Source: Macrocystis pyrifera | Lineage: Eukaryota > Sar > Phaeophyceae > Laminariales > Laminariaceae | Assembly: GCA_031763025.1 (NCBI GenBank) | Contig: JASSKH010000017.1 | Span: 3,371,924-3,435,923, forward strand | Direction: 5' to 3' | DNA: 64,000 bases | Shown here: piece by piece, positions 27,001-42,000 of the stretch | Position numbering within the stretch: position 1 is the first letter of the stretch | Layout: each line of letters opens with the position of its first letter | Notes under the pieces: model-generated | Databases searched by the model: none | Seen by the model: the letters and a program-made list of their open reading frames with translations, nothing else | Told to the model about the DNA's origin: nothing | Program-made: the position numbers and the translations under genes

Positions 27001-30000
27001 CCATAGTCGTATGACCGTAGACCCTCGCATGCCTGCACTGCCGGGACGGAGCACGTCGGCTTTTCGCCGACCAGACAGACATTGTGTGCACCAAGCGCGA
27101 AGCGCCGTGAGATGTTGGGCGTGTCGCATGAAGGGCGACTCGAATCGGCAATAAATTAAGGGATTTGCCTTGCTCAAGGTTTTTTATGTTTCCGTTTTTC
27201 GCCCACCCTTTATAAAATAAACCCCTGAAGCATCTCGTCACCTCTAGAAATACTTTCTTGGCGTCTACAAGCCCCTGAAGCAGAGGTAGCGCTCCGTCCG
27301 TGACCGCGAGAATCCCGAGCCCAATGCTTCCCTGAACGACGAACTTGTTGTGCTGATCCGCCGTCAAGGTTGCGCCGTGTTTCGTAGCTTCTAGCGGGAG
27401 TTCCTTCCAGGACGATTCGGACAGGAGAGGTCAAACAACGGTAATTGCGTGTATTCGAGTAGGAAGGTGGTCGGGTTAGTAGTGGGCCACCTCACCCGCA
27501 ACACGGTAGAGGCTGCACCCATGAGACTCAAGCATTTATCACTGAGACAGGGTTCTTCAACTGAGGAGCTATCCGATATTTTTGGCTCCGATTCCCTCTA
27601 AACTGAGGAGCTATCCGAAATATTTGGGTCCGATTCCCCTCAACTGAGGAGCTATATATCCGACATATTTGGGCTCCGATGCCCTTCAACTGAGGAAGCT
27701 ATCCGATATATTTGGGCTCCGACTCCCCTCAACTGAGGGCTGATCCGGTTTTGTAGGGCTCCGATGCCCCTCTACTGAGTAGCTATCCAATATATTCGGC
27801 TCTGATTATTAAAAAGCAGGTCGAAAGTAAGCGATAACACCAGGTATTATAATATATGGATAATCATAGATGCAGATGGGTGGGTGGGTCGGTGGGTGGG
27901 TAAATTGATTAAGCAACGGCTTGAGCTACGTACGTGGTTTGATTTGGTCAGTCTTGTCAACAGCTGGATACGATATATTAATCTGTGTTTCGTCATACCA
28001 CCTAAAGCAGGTAGGTCATGGGATTCTGCATTAATTCATCTCAAAGTCGATCTGTTGAGTGGCATATAGAGCTCCTACACTATCATCAAGCTATAAGCCT
28101 AAGAAAGTTTAGCTGTTGCCCCTATACCGTGGCCCGGGTCTTTACCTGGTACATACTACAATCACTTGATTGAAGGTTCTCTCCATTCGCGCTTGTTCCT
28201 GTAATGAAGTACCATCCAGTACGTACGTAGCGACAACGATATTAAAATGGCAAACCTACACGCCTCCCTCATCCTTACCCTCCGTTTTCTCACACGACCT
28301 GTTCAAAAACCTTCTACTACTGTAGTATTAACAGGAATGGAATAATTTTTCCCACACTAATTCCGAGTAGTTAGTCCTAAAAAAAAACGCGGGCTACAGT
28401 TTCTAAATGGACCAATTGGGATGCACGTGATGCAGCATCAAAATGAGGGTACTGTGGCTCACCAGGTTCTGCTGACCCCTCGCCAGTTCCAGCAGCGCTT
28501 CAGCGCCGAAGTTCAACTCGCCCAGGAAGCACGCCTCCTTACCTTCGTCTTCGTCCCACACCTGCACGGTCAATTCAATATCCGCTACTTGTTCGCGTGG
28601 TTTTTTCGCATTCGCCGTTGCTGTGGTACCGCGGTGATTATAGTTGTCCCCCTCGCGGTTTTTGTACGGCCCACATCCACCTTCTTTGTGGAGCGTGTCG
28701 GCCTGTATTGGTGCTAGAAGGGGCAACTCGAACGAGCACGCCTTCCACACGGGACGGACGGTGTTGTAGATTGTAGGCGTTCTGCCTATTTCTTGTTCGC
28801 CTTCGGGCCATATCACCACGCAGAACGGGTTCAGCAGCCCGAAGCGATCTGCCCTCGCCAGCCCTGTGCAGTGAGTGATCTGTAGCTGGAGACTGAATGG
28901 CCAGCCGTTTCAGATTTTTTTAGCAAGGAACGGCGGGGGCAACATGTATGTGTATGTTTTAGCGTTTTTGTAGACCACTCTGGACCGAAATATATGGACC
29001 ACTATTATATTGAAATTTAATATGAACGTTTACTATATTTTGGTACGCAATGGTATGTGTGCACGTCGATCGATCGGTTGTCGGTTCATATTGCACGTGC
29101 GAAACAGAGCACCAGCACGTACTTAGAGTGAAGCTGGGCATGTGAGGAGTTCTGGACATTTTTTTTTGTACTGGAGTCGGTGGCCTCCACAGAACGAACA
29201 GCGGCAACGACTCTAAACTCCGGCACGCCCCAGGTTGCTCTGAAGTCGGTCGACCGCCTATCTATGTACTTATTGCTGTTGTTGTCGTTGTTGTTGTCTT
29301 CGTCGTAGTTGGTCGTCCTCATTGTTGTTCTCGACTCATGCTACGGGTAGGGATCGCACCTATTTTTTTCCTGCAGTAGACCTCACCCAGAAACTGTTTG
29401 AGAGAATAAAAAATGAAAGCTGCGTAACCCGATGGACGATACCGTAGCCTATTGATAGGTACATCATGAACCATATAGTAAAACACTGATGGTATCCCAG
29501 CGGTAAGGCATGCCTTACTGTGTACGACTTTGGGTGGAAATATAAGGATCGTTCGTACACAATCATGGACTCTAAGCGGTCCTTGTATTTACGCCCAGAG
29601 TGGCAGTTCCGCAGTGCCCTTAAGCAGCCCCGACAGTCAGAGATATGTCGAGAAAAAAAGTGCTAACCTTATCCCGTCTCTCGGGTTGGCTCATCGTCGT
29701 AATCTAGTCCGTTGTCTCAAGCCAGGCAATAACTCTGGAGGGAAAATTTCAATTTTACCCCAAAGACAGTATACTAGTACGAAGTATACATACGTCCGCA
29801 GTCTCGACCCCGCCTTAAATCACCGGCCACGTCTCACCTCTCTCGAATGTCGTCGTCTTCTGGCTCAAACGGTGGTGGCTGACCAGCAAGAGAAGGTTCC
29901 AGGAAAAATCTTCCTTTCTCATCGCATGGCTGCGTCGCCTCCCACACCTGGCGAGCAAAACCGCGGCGTAAGTTGTGCTATATAGCGCACAAGCGACAGC

Positions 30001-33000
30001 CCGGGTACGGCGTTGGTCAGTAATTTACCCCAATTTACATAGTCTGCGAACAACTTTTTTTTTTTCAAAGTTTGTTTTTACTTGTTTTCGTCTACCCCCT
30101 CCCCCCTTTCCCCCCGTCTGGGTCCTGACAATGAACAATGAGATGTCGTTTTTTTTTCTTTTACGTACGCCCCTGTTCACACCTCGAAGCGTTCGCAGTG
30201 AACGAGCGCCTGGGACAGAGCATCCGTCATGGCCGCGTACACATCCGTCGCGGACGAAATGTATCTCCTACCGTCTTTCGTTTTTCGGGCCCCGCCACCA
30301 CCAACGCCACCACCACCGCCGCCGCCGCCGCCATCACCACCACGGATGACCGACCCCCCAGCTTCGCTGGTGCCCTTTTCCCTGGCAGGTGGAGCATCAT
30401 CGCCTCTTGTTGTTGTTGACGATATTCCTCCAGATTCCACCAGCCTTGCGGCGCGAAGCGTCTGTAGCGCACAGGCCTTAGCTTCGCGGTCGACAGCGAG
30501 CCCTAACGCGGAAGCGCAAGTCTCTAAGAAGGCGAGGACGCCGCTCTCTGGGTGAAACCTGATTTGCTCTTCGTTGGCGCATGGGTCCTCGAACCTATCA
30601 CGAGGGGAACAGAAAAAGGGAAGCGAGAGCTCGAACTTTGTCAAGCCTTGCGCGCGCGCACAGCATTGACGACGTGCCGAAGAAACATTATTCCTTCGGA
30701 TAGATATTATTTCTTGGTGTTCCGAACTTAATCGCTCTCGATCGCCCATCGCTATTGGCTATCTGAAAAAAACGTTTCACGATGCAGTGGGTGGGTTCTA
30801 CACACCGGTACGAAACAGCACATGTGAACTCATCTCAGGTTGCTGTAGGAATGCGCTAACCTATGTAGCACATGGCACTTTTCTGAACGGAAACTTAAGG
30901 ACTGTTTGGGTGTCAGTTTTTCAGCCTCCTAGATCTACAAAAACAGGTTTCGCAGCACAAAACACGAATGGCACGTGCACAAAACCCACGCTCCCAGATC
31001 ACACTGTAGTGACCCTGTCGTTTGTCGGAATGTCTCACATTTGCTCTCGGCTTGGCCGCGTTTCACTGCTCTGACCAGCCCTGAACTAATTTGTGTTTGG
31101 TCATAGACATAAAATTTCAATTTTGCTTCCGATTTTTGCGACACGCTACGTTTCGCCCCACACATACATACCGAATATCACGCAAAGGCCACCTCCTCGT
31201 CGGACGATTTCACAAGCTGCTTTCTCTCTCGACTACGGGGGACAGGGAAAACGCCGAGCACCCTTTTCTCCACTATCGCAAAGGTCTCATAGCGAATACG
31301 CCGAGATATGTTTTTCCTACTATCGGAAAGGTCTCGTGGCGAAAACGCCCAGCGATGTCTTCTTTACTATCGGAAAGGTCTCCGTTTTCATTTCGTTTGC
31401 CTGCCCCCTGTTTTGGAGGAAATCGTCTCGGAAACTCATCCCAGAATATATAAATATATGTGTTTGTATGGGGGGGGTGCTATCCTGAGTGCTATACCGT
31501 ATATGATTAATCTGTGCCCCCTCGTGAGCGAGGGCAAAATGAAGCAGCGCGGTCGCTCAACCATGCACGCGTAAAAGAAATACCTGTCAATGCATAGAAC
31601 CCCACGGATCGCTCTGCTTTGAGGGCCGGCTCGAATAGGGACCGCTATCCACGGCCAACCCTGCTGGAGGGGGTCCGAAAAAAAGTGTAGGAGGCTGGAA
31701 TCCGCGCTGAAGGGGCCGTTGACGACTGCCGTTACGCAGGTATCGATAACGTCCCACGATGGACTCTGGTACAGCAGCGTTGAAAAATATGTACAGACGG
31801 GCAAGCGAGAAACCGGGGGAGGGGGGGGTGCTCATTTGTGTCTTGCCTTGCATTGACCACGCATCCCTTTCGAGACAGGGGGGGGGGGGGGGGTATTCAT
31901 GACATGCATGGCCGCAGTCGTATGACCACAGACCCTCGCATACCTACAATGCCGGAGCGGAGCACGTCGGGTTTTCACCGACAAGACAGACAATGCTTGC
32001 ACCAATCGCGAAGCACCGTGAGGGGTTGGACGGGTTGTGTGAAGGGTGGGCTGAAATCTACTACGAACGGCTCTTGAGGCAAGCTTTCTTGCATTGGATG
32101 ACAGCTTCGAATCAACTCTTTGTTGCTTGCCTTAGTCCTTTGACCATTGACCACGCATCCCCTTCGAGACGGAACAAGCGAGCGCACGCGGGGGGGGGGG
32201 GGGGGGGGGGGGGGGTGTACTCATTATCGTGCATGGCCGTAATCATAGGACCATAAACCCTCGCATCCCTACAATGCCGGGACGGACCACGTCGGGTTTT
32301 CACCAGCCAGGCAAACATTGCTTGCACCAAGCGCGAAGCGCAGTAAGGTGTTGGGCGAGTCGTACGAAGGGTGAGCTGTATCCTACTAAGAACCGCTTTA
32401 GAGGCGGATTTTCTGGCATATGGATGACAGCATCAATGAATTGAATTAATTTCTGGCGTGGCGGGGGGGGGGGGGGGGACTCATTTGTTGCTCGCCTCAG
32501 TCATTTGACCATTGACCACGCATCCCTTTCGGGACGGAGCAAGCGAGGGGGGGCGGGGCGGGGGGGGCGGGTTTGTTGGGGAAGGTATGTTTTTTACCAC
32601 AATGCTCTAGGGCTGTCGACACTAGGCGGATTATTTCACACCGAAACTCAAGTGCTAAGGATTAAAACGCGGTGGTTGACTTCACCGAGTGGTGACGCGG
32701 TAGTGATCCCTCTGTAGCGCCGGTATGCGCCAGCCAACAATACTGGCACTATAGCGGCAACCGGCACTAATTACTCCGCACACCACCACACTGGCTAATC
32801 CCGTCTGTGCTGTGCTGCCAAGCGATTTCACAGGCGCACTATAGCGGGCAGCCGGCACTACTTAACCGGCACTATAGAGGCACCACCACGGTACATGACA
32901 AGCTGTTCGAGCAGTCCGAGTAAAAGTTTTCCCAGGGGGGCTGTGTACGGTTAGTCCCTTCTCTTTTTTTTTGTCACCAGTATTTTCAAGACACCACTCT

Positions 33001-36000
33001 GTAAAGACGGCAATATAAGGACTGCACGGTTAGTCACTTCTCTTTATTTATTTTTTTATCACCAGTATTTTCACCACGCTGTATAGACGGCAATATAAGG
33101 GCCGTTCGGTATTGACATTAATACCTAATATATCCATACCTTTACATCCAGAGTGGTATTCGTTTTCGACCCAGAGTGTTGTTGGGCAAAGCGCCCGACG
33201 GGTGATTTTTGCCACCAACACCGCGACCAAGAAGTACGATCGATCTGCCCGTTCATTTCGTGTTTGTTCGCGTGTGGTGAATTGTTGGAGGTCTTAGCTC
33301 AAGTAATAAGCGCACAAAACGATACAAGAGACCCCAGTTTAACCTCTTTGGGATCACTTTGATAGCGGCCAAAACAAGGATATATTAAAACAAAAAGTCT
33401 TGTCAACCTTCTACGAGCAATGTGAGGGCTTAGACATACGGGTAGGATCATGTAGCGCCGGGTTTCGTACGACTCCTGGCGAAAAACCTCTGACACCCAA
33501 ATTTGTATCATCACCCAATACCAACCAATCACACAGCAGTGACTGCTCGTCGCTGTAATCGTCGCTTTCTACGTTCAACTTTTCCCTCTGAAGCCTCAGG
33601 AGGGTTATCGTATACTACAGTCTTTTTCTCCATCCGCCCGAGGGTTAAAAATAAAAAACATTGCCAACCGAGCGCTAATTGTGTGTGGACGAGGCAAGTG
33701 TTACGGCGAGCGGCGCGTAATGCCTTTGTTCAATTGGCACGGGAAGCACGCGAGGTGAGGCCTGCGCCGAAAAAAACAAAAAGAAAATCGCATTAAGTAA
33801 GCGACGTGACACTTCACACACCGATTACCACCCGCAAAAAAGCGTTTGGCGCGTTTTCTTTTTCGGGGCTCTCTCCATTGTGAAGGTGCTAACGCGATGA
33901 ACAATTCGATGGCCTCGTAGGTGTGTAGTAGTACACAGTAGTGCTGTGCCCATTTTGAGAACAACACCGTGGCAAGACATTTTTTTCGTGGTCTCACCTC
34001 CGTTTTGGTCTTATCTTGTCATTTTCTGAAAGCATGATCTCATACTATTAATGGTTCAAAGTTGTTATTTTCTCGTGACAAGCCGATTCAGCTTGGCCTA
34101 TTGTCTACTATACACTACTCTGGGTGGAAATGTAAGGACCATTTAGACATTAATATCAATACAAAGCGGCCCTTACACATATGCCCGAAGTGGTACGGCC
34201 TTAAACCGGATGGTCTTAAAATGAGTACACCGCTTGGATACACAACTGGTATTTTCAACGATAAGGCATACCTTATTGGGTAAACACTGCCTCAGTTGGG
34301 GAACTCCGTCAGTCAAAAATATTCGCCTTGTAAGGAAAAAGGTGCTACCCCGTAGTTGCAACCCATAAGTTCTCAAGGGAGCGGTTAACGAACGCGTTTT
34401 TTTTTCACCTGCACTTCCTCCCGGTGGAACCGGTGCTTAGCGCTACCAAAGCGCGGCCCTCCGTTCGCTTCGGAGTGCCTGTACAAGCGTCGCCCCGCGG
34501 CGTTCGAGCGCGAGCTGGCCGTCGTGAAGTTGAGGGAGGCGGAGAACGGCGCGAGCATCCCGATGTATATGTCCGCCTGGGGTAACGCCCACTGCAATGT
34601 GGCGACTGACTGTTTTTTTGGCGGCGACAGGCGCAGAGAAGGTATTGATTTTTGCGAAAGGGGGCGTGGGATATCAATCAGTGGAGCCGTCTGTTATTCT
34701 GCTGATCATTAGCTGCCGTCTATTTATTAGTTGACTAATTCGTAGATACTCGTACATCTACATAGTGCCGCTATTGGCGTATCACAAGGGTGGTAAGATA
34801 GTACACCCCCTGGGACGAGTTTCCGAGCCGAGTCTCTCCAAAACGCAGGACGGGCACACCCGACAAAAAAAAATGGCGTTGGGAACGTCTTCTCTAGGTA
34901 TTTCCATATACATATGGTGCTCGACGTTTGGACCTCCCCCATCGTCGGGAAAATCACCTTCGAAGTTCGCCTGAGGGAGGGGGGGGTGCTATCGTGCGTG
35001 CTGCAATTCTTTTCGGAGTTTCTGCGTGTTTTATATTTGACAGGCTCGTTTGTGGATCTAAGAGTGTCTGCTACGCGGGGGGGGGCACAGTATTCAGAAC
35101 CCACCATAGGCCCAAAATATCATGTATCTGCGTTTGATTACGCACCGTATTTGGTTGTGAGTACCACTGTGTTCCCCCGTGTCAGCACAGTTAGTGCTGC
35201 AGTCAATACTGACGTCGGTTATTTGGCTTGTTCACAGACAAGGCATGCTTTATTCACAGTCAATACATGCAATAATCACATCTCTATAGGTCAGAGGGGA
35301 AGAGGAAAAGAGTGCATCAAAAGAAAGTAGGATTCGTTACATTGCCGTAGTCCGGGAAGCGACGATTGCCAAGTCGGGTGTGGGACATCAGGAGAAAAAG
35401 GGACGAAGAAAAGAATGGGGATCGTTTTTACCACTTGCAGTTCGCGAAGAGGGGTTGCAAAGTGGGGTGTAAGATATCAGGGGGGGGGGGGGAAACGTAT
35501 GAAGTGTATCGAAAAGTAGAAATCGTGGAGGTTTCGTGGGGCGTGAATACACCCGTTGAGTAAGTATCTTTCATACCCTGGCACAACCTTCGTAAAGACA
35601 GCCCTGACCAGTCACTCTTCTGTGGTTCGAACATCAGCACCAACGAAGATACGCCCTCTTCCCTCTTCGTGAAACAACAGGAGATCGTTGCTCGCTTTGC
35701 AACCTAGCTCGCCACAAGACTACCAGAAGACTCTTGTTAACAGCGAAACATGCAACTCGCGATAAATAAAAACCAAAGACACCTAAAACATAGTGGAACG
35801 TGCAGTTCGTCACGAGCTGAACAGAACACCCATTATCGGTGGAACATCCTTGTGGTATTCCTGGTACGTATTGTCGGGCCATATTTTCGTCCTTCAAAAC
35901 AATTATCACCTGACTCATGACTTCTGTGCCGCTGGCCGCTTCCCCTCGACCTTTTCCGGCGGCGAGTTCGGCGACCTCCTCGCCGTTCTTGAGCGACGAA

Positions 36001-39000
36001 AGCGAAAGTTCGGTCCGCTTTCCCTTGGACGTTTCCTTCACAACCATGGCCCTTTTCCCGGTCCCAGGAACCAGCACGGCGTGCGACCCGTCCTTCAGCT
36101 CGACCAAGAGACCGTCTTGGCCACTCGGCAGAAGCACCGACTGTCCGGTCACTACCTGCCGGTGATTAGGAAAGCTACCCGAGGTTACTCGTTCTCAGGG
36201 GGTTGCTGTTCAGGGTGCATAAATTGCTGCTGAACACTACGTTTCTTCTCGGGAAGATGGAGGACGGACAGGTAGCTCCATGCGTGCTAATGTGAGAAAT
36301 CTTACATCAGTGGTCGACGTGCAGTCAACGTATTTGAAGGCTTCCATACCTCTCGGACAGATCACCGGTTCCAGCTTGCTGATCTAGATATTTCAGGGCA
36401 GATAAGTTCCTGATCTGTATGATCCGTATGTTCGATTTCATGTTGCCGGGCGGGAAACGCGAACTCTGCATGATCTAGGACGTGTTTTCTGGGTGAGATC
36501 TGTACTAGACAGATCCTGAACAGCACATAATAACGGCAGGTTTGGATCTAGATGATCTACGTGATCTCTACGACCTGTGAATGGTTTGTCAGCCGCTCAC
36601 CCGCAATAAACACACCACAGAACCTATACCATACCGAAGAGGGGGGAGGGGGAAGGGGGTGAAGGCGTAAGAGTGTCTAACGAGCTTCTTCAGCCATTCA
36701 CAACGGATCAAACAGGGGCCCATTCCGAAGCCGTCGTGTTTCACTCACCGACGATGCTCCTGGAAAAACAAACGCCTTTTGCTGGGTTACTGTTGCTTCC
36801 GAAATTAGTTTGGCGTGCACATTGGTTTCTTCCGACCACGGTTGGGATGTAGTACGGGCAACTGCAATGGTGCAACCAACCCACACTTACGAGTGGCGAA
36901 AGGAATCACATACCTGGTACACTATTAACCACGTGTTGATCCCGCAATCGATTGACGTACCTCTGTTTCCGGCAGGGATTGCTGCTTTCCCCGAGGAAGC
37001 TCCACAACCGCCAAGCTCTTTTCTGCTTGACGAACGAGAACTGCGAGTCTGCCGTCTTTCAAGGACACCAGTACGCCTTTCCGCCCATCGATTGTTTCAG
37101 CTGGTGTCGGGGGCTGCACCGGTGCCGAGAACACTATGTCTCGCCCCGTCTCGATTGCATCCACCGACCCCCCCCCCGCAGCGGTTCCAGAAGTAGATGA
37201 CAGTTTTGACTGCCGTTTCGCCACCGTCAAGTCGCCTCGACCGGGCGGCTTACCCGCAGCAACGCGCATAGGCAACTTCCCGCGGTTCTCGGAACCGTTC
37301 TCGGAACCGATCGTGGTCGAAGCGTGTGGCGACTTGTAACCGACAAAAGCTCCTGCTCGAGTGGCAACATTGAGCGAGACCGGCGCCGACGTCATGGCCT
37401 CGCTTTGAGCGCCAACAAACCCCTCGCAGCAGGCGACCACCCTGTCTAGCGCCTTTGTCCGGAGCAGCGCCCGCTGCTGTCGACTCGCGATGGCCATAAA
37501 CCCCATCTCCAGCCTGCGGCATAGCTCGGACAGCAGCGACACATCGCCATCTTCCGACTTGCTGGCTGTACGGGTAGAGGATCCCGAGGTAGCGGTGGTG
37601 GACGACGTCACTCCTTTTTTGGGCTCCGTCCTGCTGCTCTGTTTGTTTGTTACCATCCGTGCATCTGGCAGCGCTCTAGCCACGCGGACGAGATACCAGC
37701 CGTCGGCAGACGGCCGACCGCCCCCGGGGCGAACCAACAGGCGCTGAAAACGGCCGATTATCTCCCCGGGGCGAGTCGACAGCGTTGTCGCCTGCAACCC
37801 GGTGGCTAAGGCCGCTCCGTATTTCGCGATGCAGTGGATTTCTCGCTGGTATGGAGTGATCTCCTTGAGAAGGAGGGACCGTTGCTTTGTTGGGGAAGGC
37901 GGTCCTCCCCGACGAGCGCTTACACGGTTCAGCTGCGCTGGTGTTATGCACAGTTCTGTCACACGCGGAGCCAGACCTACTCCGAATACCCGTACCGGGT
38001 TTTTCCTTTCCCGGCTATTCCTCGGCCCCCTCGCGCCGTCCTCGCCAAGACTCTCGCGATCTACTGAGCTGTCCCAAAATCCGAGGCAATAGACGGCCCC
38101 CGGTTCCGCCGCACGGGTTTCGAGTATGTCGACGCGCCTCCGAAATGTAACGCTTTCGCGCAACAGCACAATGAGCGCCTCGAGCGAGGAGGTTTGAGTC
38201 GCGTCCTTCCCCCTCACAGCCTTCCCGACAATGGACAGTCCTCTGTTCCGCCGCTCGTTATAAAGGGCGGCAGCGAGCAAGCTTCCGGCTTCTTCGAGGA
38301 ACGCGAACACCGCCTTCTCCGGGTGAACTCCCTGCGGGTGTCCAAGCTGCACGCCACTCCACCCATCCACTCCCAACACCCCAACACGGTTGCTACCGCC
38401 GCGGAGCGGGACGCACACGAACGGCCACGGCCAAGACTCCTCGTGTTTGCCGCTTTCATTCACACCGTCTTTGGTGCCGATGACGTCATTCGTTACCTTT
38501 GGTTGTTGACCGTTTTCAGCGTCATCGTGAGAGATCCATTCAACCTTAACATCGAGATGATCCGCGGTGACTACCTCCTGCAGCCGCCACCTCGGAACCC
38601 CTGCTTCTGTTTCCCTGAAGCTGTCGTACCTCACGTCGAAGCATTGGTGCCCTCGGTCCCGCAAGACCGTCGCTGACAGCCACGACGAAGCGTACCATAC
38701 CTTCACGGCGTCGCCCGCGACAATTTTCGACAGCTGACACTCACCCATCCTTGCCCCAGCTTCTAGAAGACTTCGAGGGTGGGGAGCCCCCACAGTCGTA
38801 GACGTCGCGCTTTCGCGGTGATGGATCACGCGGATCTGCTCCTCGGGGTCATCAAGACATGCGAGGCTGACACCCTCGCCCCGACGCAAGACTCTTCTCC
38901 GCATGCGGCTGGTAACGGTGGCCGACTCGTAAACCAGGGTATCGCCACCGGGCTGAAGCACACCGATGTACGCGCGGCAACCTGGAAGAACGGCAGAGAT

Positions 39001-42000
39001 CGCTTCCAGCACCTTTCTCTGTGCTACACGACCAGGTACCGTCAAGTCCGAGCACACGACGGACAGGTTTTTCAGTGCGAGCGCCCGGGCCGCCGCGGTC
39101 CGTTCTCGACCCCGCACGCAGGCCAGCGCCACTCCCACTTCCTTAGCAACCCGGGCGGCAAACATGCCGTTTTCGACGTTTCCGCTGCTGCCGCCATCTT
39201 TACATCCTGCTGTTGCTGGCGGTCCAGCACCTTGCGTTCGGTCTTTTCGAGGAGACTTCTTGCCTCGTGAATCCAGCTCAGCTGCAACGTTATCACTCGA
39301 CGCCGACGACGTTCCTTGTCCGCTTGACTCGTCGGTCCTAAGAACGAGCGCAAAACCGCGTGCCAACCTGTCCGCGCCGATCCACAGCCTGCCCACTTTG
39401 AAACAGTAGTCGCAAAACGGAGCGGCTAGTACACCGGATGTCCGCCTTGGCCTGACAACTAGGCCGTCGCGAAAATAGCCGGCCTCTAAATTGGTTGCAT
39501 GGTGTCTAGCGTTGGGACCTTCACGGGCGTTCCACGTCTTTTTGGTGTCCACCACAGCGTGTGGAGTCGGCTCGGGTTCCATCTGGCGGCTGAATTCCTC
39601 GAGGTCCTCATCGTCGAACAGACCGTCCATGCGCTGATTGGGGCGGTAGAAGTCACCCCCGGCGACCAGTCCGTGGGTGCAGCGGATGCTCCCGCTGCTG
39701 TCCAACTGCCACACTTCGGCTGCGTCGATCGATGGTATGCATTCCACGAGCGAGGACAGAGCCAACTCTATGACATCTCGGTGGTGCGCATTCGCATCGA
39801 GTGTCACCTGGGGACCGGTCGAAGATGAGTGGGTTGATTGGACGTTTAGTTTTCTGAGCTTGCCACATTTCTAATACAGAAGCGAGAAAATAGCAAGCCG
39901 TCCCGTGCTGTATCCAGTTGGTATTTTCCACTCACGCAATCGACCAGACAAGGTTTGACGATGAAGGTAGGTTCATCTCTCACTACAAATCACGGATAAT
40001 TCTCGGAAGGTCTTCATCTCTAATAGCCCTCTATTTTTTTTCTCTTCATCCGACATGGTGGTCGAGGCTGTCCCAGTTGTACCCAGGAGTGCTTGCTGTG
40101 TGTATGCTCCGTACTTTTTCAATGTTGATGTTTCTACAGATCAAATTTAGATCAACCGATCGATCTCCACGTCATCATCGAATCTTTCAGGGCCGTAAAT
40201 ACTCCTGATCTATCCAACATGGCTCATGTTGCCGCGTGAGCGCCGTAAAAACTGCACGATCTAGCACATGCTTCCTGGGTTGGACGTGTACTTATACAGA
40301 TATTGCACAACATATCAAAACGGCAGGTTAGGGATGATCTATCTTTAGATAGATAGGTCACGAGCTGACCGATGCGTGCAATGTCTGCGCTCACCTTTCG
40401 CAATTTGGCCAAGTGCAGGGACTTCCTGACCTCGTCCAGGACTGGGCCGACGGTTTTGCCGATCCACGCGAGGTGCGAGACAACATCGGCGGTGAGCAGA
40501 GCACCCTTACCGGCGCTCACGTTATCTTCTGCAACTATCTCGCGCATGTGCTTCCGGGGAATGTCGCACTGTAGGAGGCCATCCTCCCACCTTGACGCGC
40601 AGGGGGGAAAAATACATAGAGACACACGCGGGATTATTCCACCCTCAGACATACACTGCGCCCCAGTACTTCTCGAGGCCGACACCCCTGGCGCTTTAGC
40701 GAAGCAGAAATGATAAACGAGGGAAGTCGGGTGGAGTTTAACAAGCAGTATCCTCTTGGCACATCTGTATGACTTGTCTTAAGCCGGGGTGGCTGGCGGG
40801 CAAAGCGAAAAAAACGCGAATTTGCGACATGTACTTGAAGAAATGTGTTGATACGGACCCCGATAGAGTCCATCTAACAAATGTTTACGGCAACACCCAC
40901 GAGAAAATTAAGGCAGAATCACGGGGAGGTTGGGAGGGTACGACAACGCGACTGAGGTAAATAGATGACCGCTACGAAGTTGTACTTGATCATGCCCGGG
41001 GCCAGGCCAGACTCAAAGGCGTGCAAAAGGAGGCGACTCTTCCCAAATGGATCAAAGCATCTCGCAATCAAGCGTGTAGTAGTCTTGCCTTGTGACGTTC
41101 TGACGGCTTTTCGTGTGTTCGAAGTTTTGCACTTCTCTTACGTACATAGATGCCAGATACCTATACGTAGCAACTATTAGTTCCAAAATCCGACGAGATA
41201 TACGAACAGAGAAGCATTGAAAATCAAGAACCCATCCTGATCATGCCTTCCGGTTCACACCTGACCGTGTACACTGGCACCCCTCGCTTGGACAATATCC
41301 TCTCCACGCTTCCGTACACAACTTTAGCAGCCGTTCCGCTCGGAACGCTTTCCAGTCTACCCTGCGCGGGCAGCACCCTCGGCCGTACGAGCTTAAGGCG
41401 CTTGACCGCTCGATTATCGCCCTTGCGGAGGGGCGCCATGCGCGCCGCGAACCAGTCTCGCCAATCATCATCGTCGACCACTGCTCCCGTGGCGAACCCC
41501 TGCACCCCTACCATCCCGATGCAACCGCTGTCTCCCACCCCTGCGAGGGGGACGCATACTTGAGGACGAGCCGCGGGGGTCGAGGGCTAAACCAGTTTTT
41601 CGTGAATTCTTCGCCGCGTCGGAGTGTGGCTGGTGATGACTGCTGTCTCTTCGTGAGTCAGAAGAGGATGTCTGGAGGTAATGATCGGTGTCGCTTCCCC
41701 CACTGCTAACAGCAGTGTCATCAAGACATTTTTTTCCCTTCGTGGTTGATGTTTCGATTAACATGTTTGTTGCTGTGCTTTGTTGTGTTTCACCGTTGCC
41801 CTCGATGGGGCGCTCTGCTTGAAATGCATTTTCCCGTTCGTTCTGCTCGTGACGACAGGGTTTAGATGATGTCGGGTGCACTTCAATGTCTTCACCTGTT
41901 GCGTGTTCGTTGCATGCCTCACGGGAACCCTCCGTGGGTGCGGGAACGCCAGGGAGCGTACCGCCAAGTCTCTGCTGCTCTCGTCTCTCAACGGCTGCGC

